A stretch of 64,000 nt of DNA from Yinghuangia soli (GTDB lineage: Bacteria; Actinomycetota; Actinomycetes; Streptomycetales; Streptomycetaceae), in assembly GCF_021502675.1 (NCBI RefSeq), contig NZ_JAKFHA010000008.1, positions 97,644 to 161,643 on the forward strand, written 5' to 3'. Of this stretch, positions 11,439 to 25,300 are shown one piece after another. The position numbers and the translations under genes were made by a program. The notes under the pieces are model-generated. The model ran no database searches. It saw only the letters and a program-made list of their open reading frames with translations, and was not told the origin of the DNA. Each line of letters opens with the position of its first letter. Within the stretch, counting starts at the first letter, position 1.

Positions 11439-12068
11439 ATGAACCGTGCACTGATCGTCGTCGACGTCCAAGAGTCCTTCCGGCAGACCGCCCGCTGGGA
11501 GACCATCTCCGCACCGGACATCGCGGACCGCGTCAACCGCCTGGTGCGCCTGGCCCGGGAGGCCGGCGACCTGGTCGTGTGGGTGCTGCACGCCGAGCCC
11601 GGCAGCGGCGACGAGTTCGACCCCGCGCTCGGCAAGGTGAAGCTCTTCGGCGAACTGGAGCGCCGCAACACCGACCCGGTCGTGTACAAGAACTCGCACA
11701 ACGCCTTCACCACCACGAACCTCCAGCAGCTCCTGACCATGCACGCCGTCTACGCGGTGACCATCTGCGGCATCCGGACCGAGCAGTGCGTGGAGACGAC
11801 CACGCGCGTCGCGAGCGACTTCGGGTACCCGGTCACCTTCGTCGTCGATGCGACCGCCACCAACCCGATCCCGCACCGGGACCTGCCCGCGGACGCGAGC
11901 ACCGCCGAGATCCTCGCCGACCCGCGCACCCTGGGCGCCGAGCAGGTGATCGAACGGACCGTCTACGCCCTGGCCGGGCGCTTCGCGACGATCGCCACGG
12001 TCGCGGAGCTGGAGGCCGAGGCGGCTGCGGAGGCGTCCGCAGAGGTGCCGGCCGTCGCCGGGGCATAA
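11439..12068 (+). CDS. Isochorismatase-like cysteine hydrolase
   Basis: A 209-residue member of the isochorismatase-like hydrolase superfamily. The triad is visible: Asp9 (VVDVQ), Lys84 (VVYKNSHNAF) and Cys117 (GIRTEQCVETT). Relatives hydrolyse amides such as nicotinamide, N-carbamoyl compounds or ureides; a true isochorismatase would lack the cysteine, so an amidase is more likely. The last 20 residues are an Ala/Glu tail. Start ATG 11439 is chosen by domain fit. The following GlxA-type regulator starts 10 bp later, which suggests a regulator-hydrolase pair. Confidence 0.8.
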   Translation: MNRALIVVDVQESFRQTARWETISAPDIADRVNRLVRLAREAGDLVVWVLHAEPGSGDEFDPALGKVKLFGELERRNTDPVVYKNSHNAFTTTNLQQLLTMHAVYAVTICGIRTEQCVETTTRVASDFGYPVTFVVDATATNPIPHRDLPADASTAEILADPRTLGAEQVIERTVYALAGRFATIATVAELEAEAAAEASAEVPAVAGA

Positions 12069-12078
12069 TGACCGGATC

Positions 12079-13002
12079 GTGAACCGCGTCGTCTTCTTCC
12101 TGGTGCCCGGCATCCACATCCTCGACCTCGCCGGCCCCGCACAGGCGTTCTTCGAGGCGGGCTTCTTCGGGCACCCGTACGAACTGCGGTACGTCGCGGA
12201 ACGGGCCGAGGTGCCCACCGCCCAGGGCGTCCCGGTACACGCCGGGACGTCCTGGCCGGACGACCTCGGCGCGGACGACCTGATCGTGGTACCCGGCTGG
12301 CATGTCCGGTCCCTCGCCGAAAGCCCGCCGGTGGCCGCCGAGAACCTGGACGTGCTGCGCGCCCACCACGCGCGCGGCGGCACGGTGGCCAGCGTGTGCG
12401 CGGGTGCCGACCTGCTCGGCCGGGCGGGCCTGCTGGACGGGCGGCGCTGCACCAGCCACCACGACGTGCAGGAAGAACTCGCGCGCCGCCACCCCAAGGC
12501 CGTCGTCGTCCGGGACGTGCTCTTCACCTCCGACGACCGCGTGGTCACCTCCGCGGGCATCGCCAGCGGCATCGACCTCGCCCTGCACCTGCTGGCCGCC
12601 CGGCACGGACCGGCCCTCGCCGCGCAGGTCGCCCGCGACATGGTCGTCTACGCCCGCCGCAACGGCCACGAACCGCAGGCCAGCGCGATGCTGCGGCACC
12701 GCGCGCACCTCGACGACGTCGTGCACCGCGTACAAGACCTCCTGGACGCCGACTTCGCCCGGCCGCTGCCGCTCCCGGAACTCGCCGCCCACGCGGGGGT
12801 CAGCGAACGCACCCTGACCCGGCTCTTCGCCCGGGCCACCGGCGGGCTGACCCCGCTGCGCTACCAGCAGGCACTGCGGGTGGAACGCGCCGAGCACCTC
12901 ATCGCGCACGGCGCCACGGTCGACGCGGCGGCGCGGTCGGTCGGCTTCGAGGACGCCCGCATGCTGCGCAAGCTCCGGGCCCGTTCGTCTGATCCGTCCT
13001 GA
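12079..13002 (+). CDS. GlxA-family transcriptional regulator (DJ-1/PfpI plus AraC HTH)
   Basis: A 307-residue regulator. Residues 1-190 form a DJ-1/PfpI-like domain with the nucleophile-elbow cysteine in VASVCAGADLLG, used for ligand sensing in this family. Residues 205-300 form an AraC-type double helix-turn-helix (HAGVSERTLTRLFARATG and the second helix near VDAAARSVGFED). The start is GTG 12079, 10 bp after the isochorismatase-like gene, without a clear ribosome site. By analogy with other GlxA-type regulators it probably controls the adjacent hydrolase gene; its effector is unknown. Confidence 0.85.
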   Translation: MNRVVFFLVPGIHILDLAGPAQAFFEAGFFGHPYELRYVAERAEVPTAQGVPVHAGTSWPDDLGADDLIVVPGWHVRSLAESPPVAAENLDVLRAHHARGGTVASVCAGADLLGRAGLLDGRRCTSHHDVQEELARRHPKAVVVRDVLFTSDDRVVTSAGIASGIDLALHLLAARHGPALAAQVARDMVVYARRNGHEPQASAMLRHRAHLDDVVHRVQDLLDADFARPLPLPELAAHAGVSERTLTRLFARATGGLTPLRYQQALRVERAEHLIAHGATVDAAARSVGFEDARMLRKLRARSSDPS

Positions 13003-13027
13003 ATCGGGGGCATTGGTCCGGCTCCGA

Positions 13028-13039
13028 ATGGGTACCCAT
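13028..13039. promoter_or_regulatory. 12-bp palindrome ATGGGTACCCAT, candidate operator
   Basis: A perfect palindrome 25 bp after the GlxA-type gene and 37 bp before the VOC gene start. Position and symmetry suggest a binding site in the VOC promoter. No factor can be assigned. Confidence 0.35.
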
Positions 13040-13075
13040 GCCGGATCCCCGTCGCCTTCGAGGAGGAACGCACCC

Positions 13076-13402
13076 ATGAGCCCGACGATCCGCAGCGTCG
13101 TCATTCCGGTGGCCGACCTGGACGCCGCCAAGCCGATCTACAACGCTCTGCTCGGCGATCCGCACACCGACACGCCGTACTACGTGGGCTACAACGTGGA
13201 CGGCTTCGAGGTCGCCCTGAACACGCAGGGCGGCGACGGGCCGGTGGCGTACGTCGACGTCGACGACCTCGATGCCGCCCGCACGGCGCTGCTGGCCGCG
13301 GGGGCGGTCGAGCGCACGCCGGCCGCGGAGGTCGCCCCGGGCGTGCGTATCTCCGTGCTGGCCGACAAGGACGGCAACCCGATCGGCCTGCGCGGGAAGT
13401 AG
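13076..13402 (+). CDS. VOC (glyoxalase/bleomycin resistance) superfamily protein
   Basis: A 108-residue single vicinal-oxygen-chelate unit with the beta-alpha-beta-beta-beta pattern and the typical SVVIPVADLDAAKPIYNALLG opening and DKDGNPIGL end. Such proteins work as dimers in metal-dependent lyases, isomerases or drug-binding proteins; the usual His/Glu metal ligands are not evident, so a binding role is possible. Start ATG 13076 follows an AGGAGG box by nine bases. A hairpin after a hexamer repeat closes the unit. Confidence 0.75.
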   Translation: MSPTIRSVVIPVADLDAAKPIYNALLGDPHTDTPYYVGYNVDGFEVALNTQGGDGPVAYVDVDDLDAARTALLAAGAVERTPAAEVAPGVRISVLADKDGNPIGLRGK

Positions 13403-13412
13403 CAAGCAGTAC

Positions 13413-13481
<69 letters not shown>

Positions 13482-13512
13482 CCGGACCACCTTCGCGCGG
13501 CTGGCCGCCCGA

Positions 13513-13661
13513 CTCACCCTCGCGCGACCCACCCTGCGCCCACCTCACCCTCGCGCGATCCACCCTGCGCCCACCTCGCGCGATCCTCCCGCGTCCAACT
13601 CACCCCGCGTCCAACTCACCCCGCGCCCACCTCACCCCGCGCCCACCTCACCCTCGCGCGG
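13513..13661. repeat. Degenerate tandem repeats (31-bp x 2, then 16-bp x 3-4)
   Basis: Two 31-bp units (13513-13543 and 13544-13574, one mismatch) are followed by three 16-bp units of the type AACTCACCCCGCGTCC (13597-13644) and a partial unit. One strand is almost free of G in the 16-bp part. The tract fills the 320-bp gene-free space between convergent genes (13403-13722). No coding potential or known element is evident. Confidence 0.75.
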
Positions 13662-13722
13662 CTCACTTTGCCCAACTCTCATCCTCACCCCGCCCGCGTG
13701 CGCTCGGCTGTCGGTGCGCGGT

Positions 13723-14910
13723 TCAGGCCGAACTGGTCTCGATGGGGTTGTCGAACAGCCCCGCGAACGCCAGTTCCGCGGCGCCGTGCAGCGGGGCGTC
13801 GTCGGCCAGCAGCGCGGTGCGCAGCCGCAGGTGCTCGCGGTGGGTGGCCAGCGCGGTGCTGTTGATACGGCTGCGGACCTGGGCCGCGGTGGCCGGATAG
13901 ACCATGCGCAGCGTCCCGCCGAACACCACGATGCGCGGGTTGAGCAGGTTCACCAGGTTGGCCACGCCGACGCCCAGCCAGTCGCCGACCGTGCGCAGGC
14001 CTTCCTCGGCGTCCTTGTCGCCGCGCGCTGCCGCGTCCACCGCGGCGTGCACCGATTCGCGGCCGAGGGGGCCGCCGCGCCGGGCGGCGCGCAGCAGGGC
14101 GCGCTCGCCGATCTCGGTCTCCCAGCAGCCGTACGAACCGCACGGGCACTCGCGGCCGTTCGGGTTCACCATCATGTGGCCGATCTCGGCCGCGAAGCCG
14201 TCCGCGCCGGTGAGCCGCCGGCCGCCGGCGATGATCCCGCCGCCGATGCCGACGTCGCCGTGGATGTAGACGACGTCGTCGTACCCGGCCGCCGCGCCGC
14301 GGGTGTGCTCGCCGAGCGCGCCGAGGTCGCCGTCGTTGCCGATCACCACGTGCCGGCCCGCGGCGGCGGACAGCCGGGCGCCGAACGGCTCGGCGTTCCA
14401 GCCGATGTTGGGGCCGTAGCGCAGTTCGCCGCCGTCCCGGGCGACGACTGCGGGGACCGCGGCCGCGGCGCCGACGCAGCGCGCCTCCGGTGCCGCGGCC
14501 TCGCCGAGGCGGGCGGCGAACTCGGCCAGCCGGTCCACGGTTTCGTCGATGCTGAACTGCCCGCCGGGCCGTTCGATCTCGCGGCGGTCCAGGATCACCC
14601 CGCCGAGCCCGACGCGGGCCGCGACCAGGCGGTCCACGCCGACGCCGAAGGCCAGCACGTACACCCGCTGGGAGCGGACCTTGACCACGAGCGAGGGCCG
14701 GCCGCGGCCGGCCGCCGGGTCGCGGGGCTGCTCCTCCAGGATCAGCCCGGCTTCGGTGAGGTCCGCGGTCAGCGCGCCGATCGTGCTGCGGTTCAGGCCC
14801 ATGCCCGCGGTCAACTGCGCCCGGGTGACCGGGCCGTGGACGTGGACGCGGCGGAGCAACGCGCCGAGGTTCTGCCGGCGGATGTCCTCTTGAGTGGGTG
14901 CTGCTCGCAT
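13723..14910 (-). CDS. ROK-family transcriptional repressor (XylR-like)
   Basis: A 395-residue ROK protein. An N-terminal winged helix (residues ~15-75, GPVTRAQLTAGMGLNRSTIGALTADL) precedes the sugar-kinase-like ROK domain with the ROK zinc motif CPCGSYGCWE and the DVGIGGG phosphate-loop-like segment. It should repress the adjacent sugar importer until the inducing sugar binds. It is the last gene of the xylF-G-H-type operon, 50 bp after the permease gene. Candidate GTTG-N-CAAC operators lie upstream of the operon. Start ATG 14910 is the best domain fit, but the nearest strong ribosome box is about 18 bases away. Confidence 0.85.
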   Translation of the reverse strand: MRAAPTQEDIRRQNLGALLRRVHVHGPVTRAQLTAGMGLNRSTIGALTADLTEAGLILEEQPRDPAAGRGRPSLVVKVRSQRVYVLAFGVGVDRLVAARVGLGGVILDRREIERPGGQFSIDETVDRLAEFAARLGEAAAPEARCVGAAAAVPAVVARDGGELRYGPNIGWNAEPFGARLSAAAGRHVVIGNDGDLGALGEHTRGAAAGYDDVVYIHGDVGIGGGIIAGGRRLTGADGFAAEIGHMMVNPNGRECPCGSYGCWETEIGERALLRAARRGGPLGRESVHAAVDAAARGDKDAEEGLRTVGDWLGVGVANLVNLLNPRIVVFGGTLRMVYPATAAQVRSRINSTALATHREHLRLRTALLADDAPLHGAAELAFAGLFDNPIETSSA

Positions 14911-14960
14911 GCGGCTGTGGTCCTGTCCCTTCCTCCCTGAGCCCGGGCCGGCCCCGGAAC

Positions 14961-16217
14961 TCACCGGAGACCGGAGGCCTCGGCCCGCTTCCGAGACAGT
15001 GCGTCGACCCCGGCGGCGAGGAGCAGAACAGACCCGGTGACAATATATTTGACGCCGGACGAGTACCCCATCAGTCCCATGCCGTTGTCGATCACGGCGA
15101 CCACCGCACCGCCGAGTACCGCGTCCACCACCCGGCCTTTGCCGCCGAACAGGCTGGTGCCGCCGATGACCGCGGCGCCCACGGCGTAGAGCAGGACGTT
15201 GCTGCCGCCGCTGTTCGGGTCCACCGAATTGGCGCGCGAGGCGGCCACGATGCCGCCCACCGCGGCCAGGCCCGAGCAGATCACGAACGCCGAGATCCGC
15301 ACCCGGTCGACGTCGATGCCGGCCCGGCGGGCCGCCTCGCGGTTGCCGCCGACCGCGTACAGGCTCAGCCCGAAGGCGGTGCGGCGCAGCAGGAACGTGC
15401 CGGCCACCAGTAGGACGACGACGATCGGCACCACGATCGGCACGCCGCGCAGCGAGGCGACTGCGGCGTTGCGGCTGCGCTCCAGGTTGAGCGCGTAGAC
15501 GCCGGCGCCGACCAGGACCGCGAGTGCGCCGACGCGCAGCGCGGTGACCGCCATGGGGGCGGTGGCCAGGCCGCGGCGCGAGCGGTTGAGGGTGCGGGTG
15601 AACTGGATCGCCGCGTAGCCGCCGACCGCGACCGCGGCGAGCAGCCAGCCGAGCCACGGGGTGACGTTCTTGCCGGCGATGGCCAGGATCGTGCTGTCGT
15701 GCACGGAGACGTTCTCGCCGTCCCGGACGATCTTGAGCAGCACGCCCTGGAAGGCGAGGAACGCGCCGAGTGTCACCACGAAGGACGGGATGTCGAGCTT
15801 GGCGACGAGGAGTCCGATGGCCAGGCCGATCACCACGCCGGTGAGCAGCGCGGCGCCGACCGCGAGGTACCAGGGGGTGCCGTGCCGGTCCATCAGGACG
15901 GCGGCGACCGCCGCGCAGACGCCGCTGGCGAAGCCGGCCGAGAGGTCGATCTCGCCGATCACCAGGACGAAGATCAGGCCCATCGCGATGATGGTGACCG
16001 CGGCGCCCTGGTTGAACAGGTTCGCGAAGTTGCCCGAGGTCAGGAAGCGCGGCCGCATGATCGCGAACGCCGTGCACAGCACGGTGAGGCCGAGCAGTGC
16101 GGGCAGCACGCCCATGTCGCCGCCGCGCAGCCGGCCGACGTATTGGCGGAAGTGGTCGGCCACCGGGGCGAGCGCGGACTCGCGCCAGCCGGTCCGGGAC
16201 AGGGCGCCGGTGGTCAT
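14961..16217 (-). CDS. Sugar ABC transporter permease (XylH-like)
   Basis: A 418-residue BPD_transp_2 family permease with about ten hydrophobic segments, of the monosaccharide (xylose/ribose) import class. The EIDLSAG loop near residue 88 is the characteristic motif contacting the ATPase. The length, longer than RbsC, matches XylH-type permeases. The start overlaps the ATPase stop by ATGA (16214-16217), so synthesis is coupled. Together with the ATPase and lipoprotein it makes a complete importer in the plasma membrane; xylose is the likeliest substrate from family resemblance, not proved. Confidence 0.88.
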   Translation of the reverse strand: MTTGALSRTGWRESALAPVADHFRQYVGRLRGGDMGVLPALLGLTVLCTAFAIMRPRFLTSGNFANLFNQGAAVTIIAMGLIFVLVIGEIDLSAGFASGVCAAVAAVLMDRHGTPWYLAVGAALLTGVVIGLAIGLLVAKLDIPSFVVTLGAFLAFQGVLLKIVRDGENVSVHDSTILAIAGKNVTPWLGWLLAAVAVGGYAAIQFTRTLNRSRRGLATAPMAVTALRVGALAVLVGAGVYALNLERSRNAAVASLRGVPIVVPIVVVLLVAGTFLLRRTAFGLSLYAVGGNREAARRAGIDVDRVRISAFVICSGLAAVGGIVAASRANSVDPNSGGSNVLLYAVGAAVIGGTSLFGGKGRVVDAVLGGAVVAVIDNGMGLMGYSSGVKYIVTGSVLLLAAGVDALSRKRAEASGLR

Positions 16218-17062
16218 GCGGGCTCTCCGTTCGGCTGGGTGCTGCGGTCGGACGGGTCGGTGCCGCGGCGGAGCGTGCGGCCGCGGCCGGTGGTGATCAG
16301 TTCGACGACCTGGGAGTGCGTCACGTCCGAGGTGCTGACCTGAGCGGTCATGCGGCCGAGGTAGAGGACGGCGATGCGGTCGGCGACCGCGAACACGTCG
16401 TTCATGTTGTGCGAGATGAGCACGACGGCGAGGCCCTTGTCGGCCAATCGGCGTACCAGTTCCAGGACTTGCGCGGTCTGCGCGACGCCGAGCGCGGCGG
16501 TGGGCTCGTCGAGGATGACGACTTTGCTGTTCCACAGCACGGCCTTGGCGATGGCCACGGTCTGGCGCTGGCCGCCGGACAGGCTCGCGACGCGCTGCCG
16601 GACCGAGGCGACGGTGCGCACCGACAGGCTCGCGAGCGTCTCGGCGGCGAGCTGCTCCATGGTGATCTCGTCGAGCATCATGTGCCGGGTGGCCTCGCGG
16701 CCGAGGAACATGTTCTGGACGATGTCGAGGTTGTCGCACAGCGCGAGGTCCTGGTAGACGATCTCGACGCCGAGTTCGGCAGCGGCGCGCGGGCTGTCCA
16801 CCTTCACCGGCTCGCCCTCGAACAGGTAACTGCCGGAGTCGGTCGGGTGGATGCCGCCGATGCACTTGACGAGGGTGGACTTGCCCGCGCCGTTGTCGCC
16901 GACCAGGGCGGTCACCTCGCCGGCCCGGATGGTCAGGTCGACGTCGCGCAGGACGTGCACGGGGCCGAAGCTCTTGTTGACACCGCGGAGTTCGAGGACC
17001 GGAGGGGCGCCGGTCCGGTCGGACTGCGCGTACCCCTCGGATGTCGGGGAAGCTGGGGACAC
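16214..17062 (-). CDS. Sugar ABC transporter ATP-binding protein (single-domain XylG/MglA-like)
   Basis: A 282-residue ATPase with Walker A GDNGAGKST at about 55-63, Q-loop, signature LSGGQ, Walker B VVILDEPTAAL and the switch histidine in LISHNM. Unlike E. coli XylG or RbsA, which carry two tandem nucleotide-binding domains, it has only one, so it must function as a homodimer; this is common in actinobacteria. Start GTG 17062 was chosen because AGGAGGG lies six bases before it; the open frame extends further upstream but without start signals. The gene overlaps the permease by four bases. Confidence 0.88.
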   Translation of the reverse strand: MSPASPTSEGYAQSDRTGAPPVLELRGVNKSFGPVHVLRDVDLTIRAGEVTALVGDNGAGKSTLVKCIGGIHPTDSGSYLFEGEPVKVDSPRAAAELGVEIVYQDLALCDNLDIVQNMFLGREATRHMMLDEITMEQLAAETLASLSVRTVASVRQRVASLSGGQRQTVAIAKAVLWNSKVVILDEPTAALGVAQTAQVLELVRRLADKGLAVVLISHNMNDVFAVADRIAVLYLGRMTAQVSTSDVTHSQVVELITTGRGRTLRRGTDPSDRSTQPNGEPA

Positions 17063-17171
17063 TGCGGACCCTCCTGGCGGGGCCGCCCCCGGCCCGGTGC
17101 CGCTGCCGACGGTGGTCGGGCGGAACCGGGCCGCGGTGCGGCGTGATGGAGCCGGCCGGCGGGAAAGCCGG

Positions 17172-18260
17172 TCAGTTGATGCCGACTTCGGCGCACTTGG
17201 CGGCGAAGTCCCCGGTGCACAATTCCTGCTTGGTGACGTACCCGTCGTTGACGACGTCCTTGACGTTCGCCTTGAAGATGCTCTGCGCTTCAAGGAGCAC
17301 GGACGGCACGTCGCGCTTGCCCTCCGGGTCGTACACCTTGTCCGGGGCGGCCGGGGTCTCCTTCTTGGCGAGCGCGATGGCGAGCTTGGCCAGCGCGTCG
17401 GCCTCCTGCTTGATCGGCTTGTACACGGTCATGCACTGGTCGCCGACCAGGACGTTCTGCAGGCCCTGCGTGGTGGCGTCCTGGCCGGTGACCGGGACCT
17501 TGCCGTTGAGCTTCTGCTTGCGCAGCGCGGCGATGGCGGCGTTGGCGAGGCCGTCGTTCGCGGCCGCGACACCGGCGATGTCCGGCTTCTGCACGAGCAT
17601 CTGCTCGAAGATCGTGCCGGCTTCGGTGTTGTCCCACTTGGGCACCGACTGGTCCGGGCCCTTCACGTACTCGCCCGAGTCGTACTTGGGCTTGAGGACG
17701 CTGTCGTAGCCGTCCTTGAACAGCTTGGCGTTGTTGTCGGTCGGGCCGCCGTTGAGCTCGGCGACCACCGGCTTGCTCGCCTTCATGTCGGCGAGGCACT
17801 TGACCAGGCCGTCGCCGATGCGCTGCCCGACCTTCACGTTGTCGAAGCTGACGTAGTACTGCGCGCCGCCCCCGAGGGTGAGGCGGTCGTAGTCGATCGT
17901 CGCGACGCCCTGCGACTTGGCCTTGTCCAGGACCGCCTTGCCGGTGCCGCTGTCCAGGTTCACGATCACCAGGACGTCGACGCCGTTGGTGATCATCTGG
18001 TCGGCGATGGTCTGGAACTGGGTCTTGTCGTCCTGGGCGTTCTGGATGTCGAATTCGACGCCGGCCGCTTTGAACGCCTCGGTGAGGTACTTGCGGTCCG
18101 CCGTCTCCCAGCGAGCCGAGGTCTTGCTGTCCGGGAGGATGACGCCGATCTTCGGGGTCTTCCCGCTGCCGGTGCCGTCGTCGGAGTCGTCGCCGCAGGC
18201 GGTGACGGTGGCCGAGGTGGCGGCCAGCAGGAGGGCTACGGCCAGGGTTCTCTTGCGCAT
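17172..18260 (-). CDS. Sugar ABC transporter substrate-binding lipoprotein (XylF-like)
   Basis: A 362-residue periplasmic-binding-protein type 1 protein anchored as a lipoprotein: a basic n-region, hydrophobic stretch and lipobox ending at Cys22 (TVTAC). The mature part resembles XylF (IGVILPDSKTSARWE, MITNGVDVLVIVNLD, GVAAANDGLANAAIAAL). It captures the sugar outside the membrane for the importer encoded next. It is the first gene of the operon; 109 bp separate it from the ATPase gene. The divergent space upstream contains candidate ROK operators. Confidence 0.9.
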   Translation of the reverse strand: MRKRTLAVALLLAATSATVTACGDDSDDGTGSGKTPKIGVILPDSKTSARWETADRKYLTEAFKAAGVEFDIQNAQDDKTQFQTIADQMITNGVDVLVIVNLDSGTGKAVLDKAKSQGVATIDYDRLTLGGGAQYYVSFDNVKVGQRIGDGLVKCLADMKASKPVVAELNGGPTDNNAKLFKDGYDSVLKPKYDSGEYVKGPDQSVPKWDNTEAGTIFEQMLVQKPDIAGVAAANDGLANAAIAALRKQKLNGKVPVTGQDATTQGLQNVLVGDQCMTVYKPIKQEADALAKLAIALAKKETPAAPDKVYDPEGKRDVPSVLLEAQSIFKANVKDVVNDGYVTKQELCTGDFAAKCAEVGIN

Positions 18261-18293
18261 GATGCAACGTCCCTTCGGGGCCTGCCGGGTTTA

Positions 18294-18386
18294 TGTTGGC
18301 GGAGACAACGTATTGATCGCCTCCCGGCTTGACTAGACCTTTGTGGGTACCAACTGAAAGGTCGATGCCTTAAGTTGTTGGCAACA
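18294..18386. promoter_or_regulatory. Two GTTG/CAAC dyads upstream of the sugar importer
   Basis: TGTTG-CAACA around one central G at 18376-18386 and a looser GTTG-N7-CAAC at 18295-18309 share half-sites. Both lie within 130 bp upstream of the binding-protein gene. They are suitable targets for the ROK repressor encoded at the end of the operon. The rest of the 350-bp divergent region (18261-18610) holds no gene. Confidence 0.45.
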
Positions 18387-18455
18387 TCAAATGATGGCGC
18401 GGGATGCGATGGCAGGGTCGGGGAGTCGGCCCCGCGGCGCGGCCGCGGTGCACGC

Positions 18456-18474
18456 TTTGTAGGATCCCTACAAA
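18456..18474. promoter_or_regulatory. Inverted repeat TTTGTAGG-ATC-CCTACAAA, candidate operator
   Basis: Perfect 8-bp arms flank a three-base centre, in the divergent region 137 bp upstream of the acyl-CoA carboxylase start. The AT-rich arms stand out against GC-rich surroundings, which suggests a protein-binding site, perhaps for a lipid-metabolism regulator of the carboxylase. No family can be assigned. Confidence 0.5.
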
Positions 18475-18610
18475 ACTGCGGGCGAGGATCGCGAGGCGGA
18501 CCGCATTGGTCCGGACCGGGGTGATCAAGCAGGGTGGAGAGGATCCAGGCGACGTACCGCGACGCGGGCGTCGCCTGTTGTGCGAGGTCAGGGTCTGGGA
18601 GGAACAGCCG

Positions 18611-24085
<5,475 letters not shown>

Positions 24086-24106
24086 TCCCTCCGGGACCGA
24101 CCCACC

Positions 24107-24140
24107 GCAGCGCCGCCGCCCCACCGGGCCGCGGCGCTGC
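24107..24140. terminator. Hairpin after the carboxylase gene (first of the hairpin array)
   Basis: GCAGCGCCGC (24107-24116) pairs with GCGGCGCTGC (24131-24140). It is 21 bp after the carboxylase stop and probably ends that transcript. It is also the first of a series of GC hairpins that continues to 24940. Confidence 0.6.
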
Positions 24141-24315
24141 TGCGTACGCGAGGGCTCGGACTGCACCGCGTCCGGATGGCCGAGCGCTGGGAACGTGTCT
24201 GGCCGGAGCAGATCCTCAAGTTTGCGCGCACGGGGAGCAGCCGTTGCGTACGACGTGAAGTGGGACGCGAGTACGGAATGCAGTGCTGGAGAAGGGCGTA
24301 CGGACCCTGGAGAGT

Positions 24316-24940
24316 CAGTCTGGATTCTTTGTACGAGCGAAGCGGACGGATTGCGCCGCCGCCCATTTCGGGCGGCGGCGCAGGGAATCCGACTGATTCT
24401 GGGCGACGCGTCTCGACTCGTGAACCAAGACTGGGATTCGGCGCGCGCGCGAATCGCGGGCGCGCCATGACGAATGCCTGTCGGATCGTGCATGTGACGG
24501 CCTCGGTGTGTGCGCGGCGCTGCCCCGGCAGCGCCGCGCAACCGAACCTGCTGTGCGCTTGGGCCACACTCCGGGCTGCTGCGTACGCGTGGCTCGGGGC
24601 GTACGCGGGAGGAGCCGCGCTGCCGCCCGTCACGGGCGGCAGCGCAAATGAGCCCGCCTGCACCTGGCTTGGCAGGCGTAGGAACCCGAGGGCAAAGATT
24701 GCGGCGCCCACTGAGATGGACCGTGCGGGATCCGCGAGGGTGGCCTGGGGGTTCCCGTACGAGGGCGAAATCGATCGGTTGCGCCGCCGCCCGGATCGGG
24801 CGGCGGCGCAGACCAAGCTCGACTGGGAACTGGAACGGCTGCGAGAAGTACGGCCGGCCATCGTCGTACGAGGGCATGGGTGGTGGCGCGGCGCTGGAAA
24901 GCTAACGGTTGTGCCGCCGCCCAACGCGGGTGGCGGCGCC
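24316..24940. repeat. Array of GC-rich hairpin repeats in a gene-free region
   Basis: Within the 1.2 kb gene-free stretch 24086-25300, five further hairpins follow: 24352-24382 (13-bp stem), 24511-24540 (14 bp), 24617-24645 (14 bp), 24780-24810 (14 bp) and an imperfect one at 24911-24940. Those at 24352 and 24780 share the stem TGCGCCGCCGCCC, are preceded 21-23 bases upstream by GTACGAG, are followed by CGACTG, and have an outer pair of arms (24316-24327 with 24385-24395; 24751-24756 with 24825-24830). Loops differ while stems stay paired, as expected for selection on structure. From 24941 to 25300 nothing could be assigned. Confidence 0.75.
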
Positions 24941-25300
24941 AGTCGGATCATGCGGCACTGGGTGTCGCGTGGCTCTGGAACTCGTCTGGTCGGGAGCGAG
25001 GTTCGAGGTTGCGCACGTGCCGCACGGCGGGCGCGTGAGTGTGCGCCGGGTGTGCTCCCTGGTGTGCGCTGTGTGCTCCGCGGCTGATCGGGTGAACCTG
25101 TTGGGGTCTGCGTTTGCGGGGGTGCGGGTTGGCGAAGGCCTGAGGGTGACGGTCCATCCAACTTGTTGTCGATGATCTTCCCGCCAATTGCCGCCAGGTC
25201 GACATCCGTTGGTGTCGCCCGCGTCGGATCAGGGCGGGCATTGGGGTTCATTTCCTTTCGGAATTGCGGCCATTCGCCCTCATCGCCTTTGGAGCGAACC

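Noticed and set aside
11439-12068. True isochorismatase in a siderophore route
   Set aside because: The Asp-Lys-Cys triad and lack of other siderophore genes favour an amidase-type cysteine hydrolase.
24316-24940. CRISPR or integron array
   Set aside because: The repeats are palindromes of variable sequence with irregular spacing (106-243 bp), and there are no cas or integrase genes.
24176-25087. Plus-strand open frame of 303 codons across the hairpin array
   Set aside because: Its peptide mirrors the hairpins (repeated PPPxxGGG segments), codon use is not actinobacterial and there is no ribosome site, so the region is taken as non-coding.
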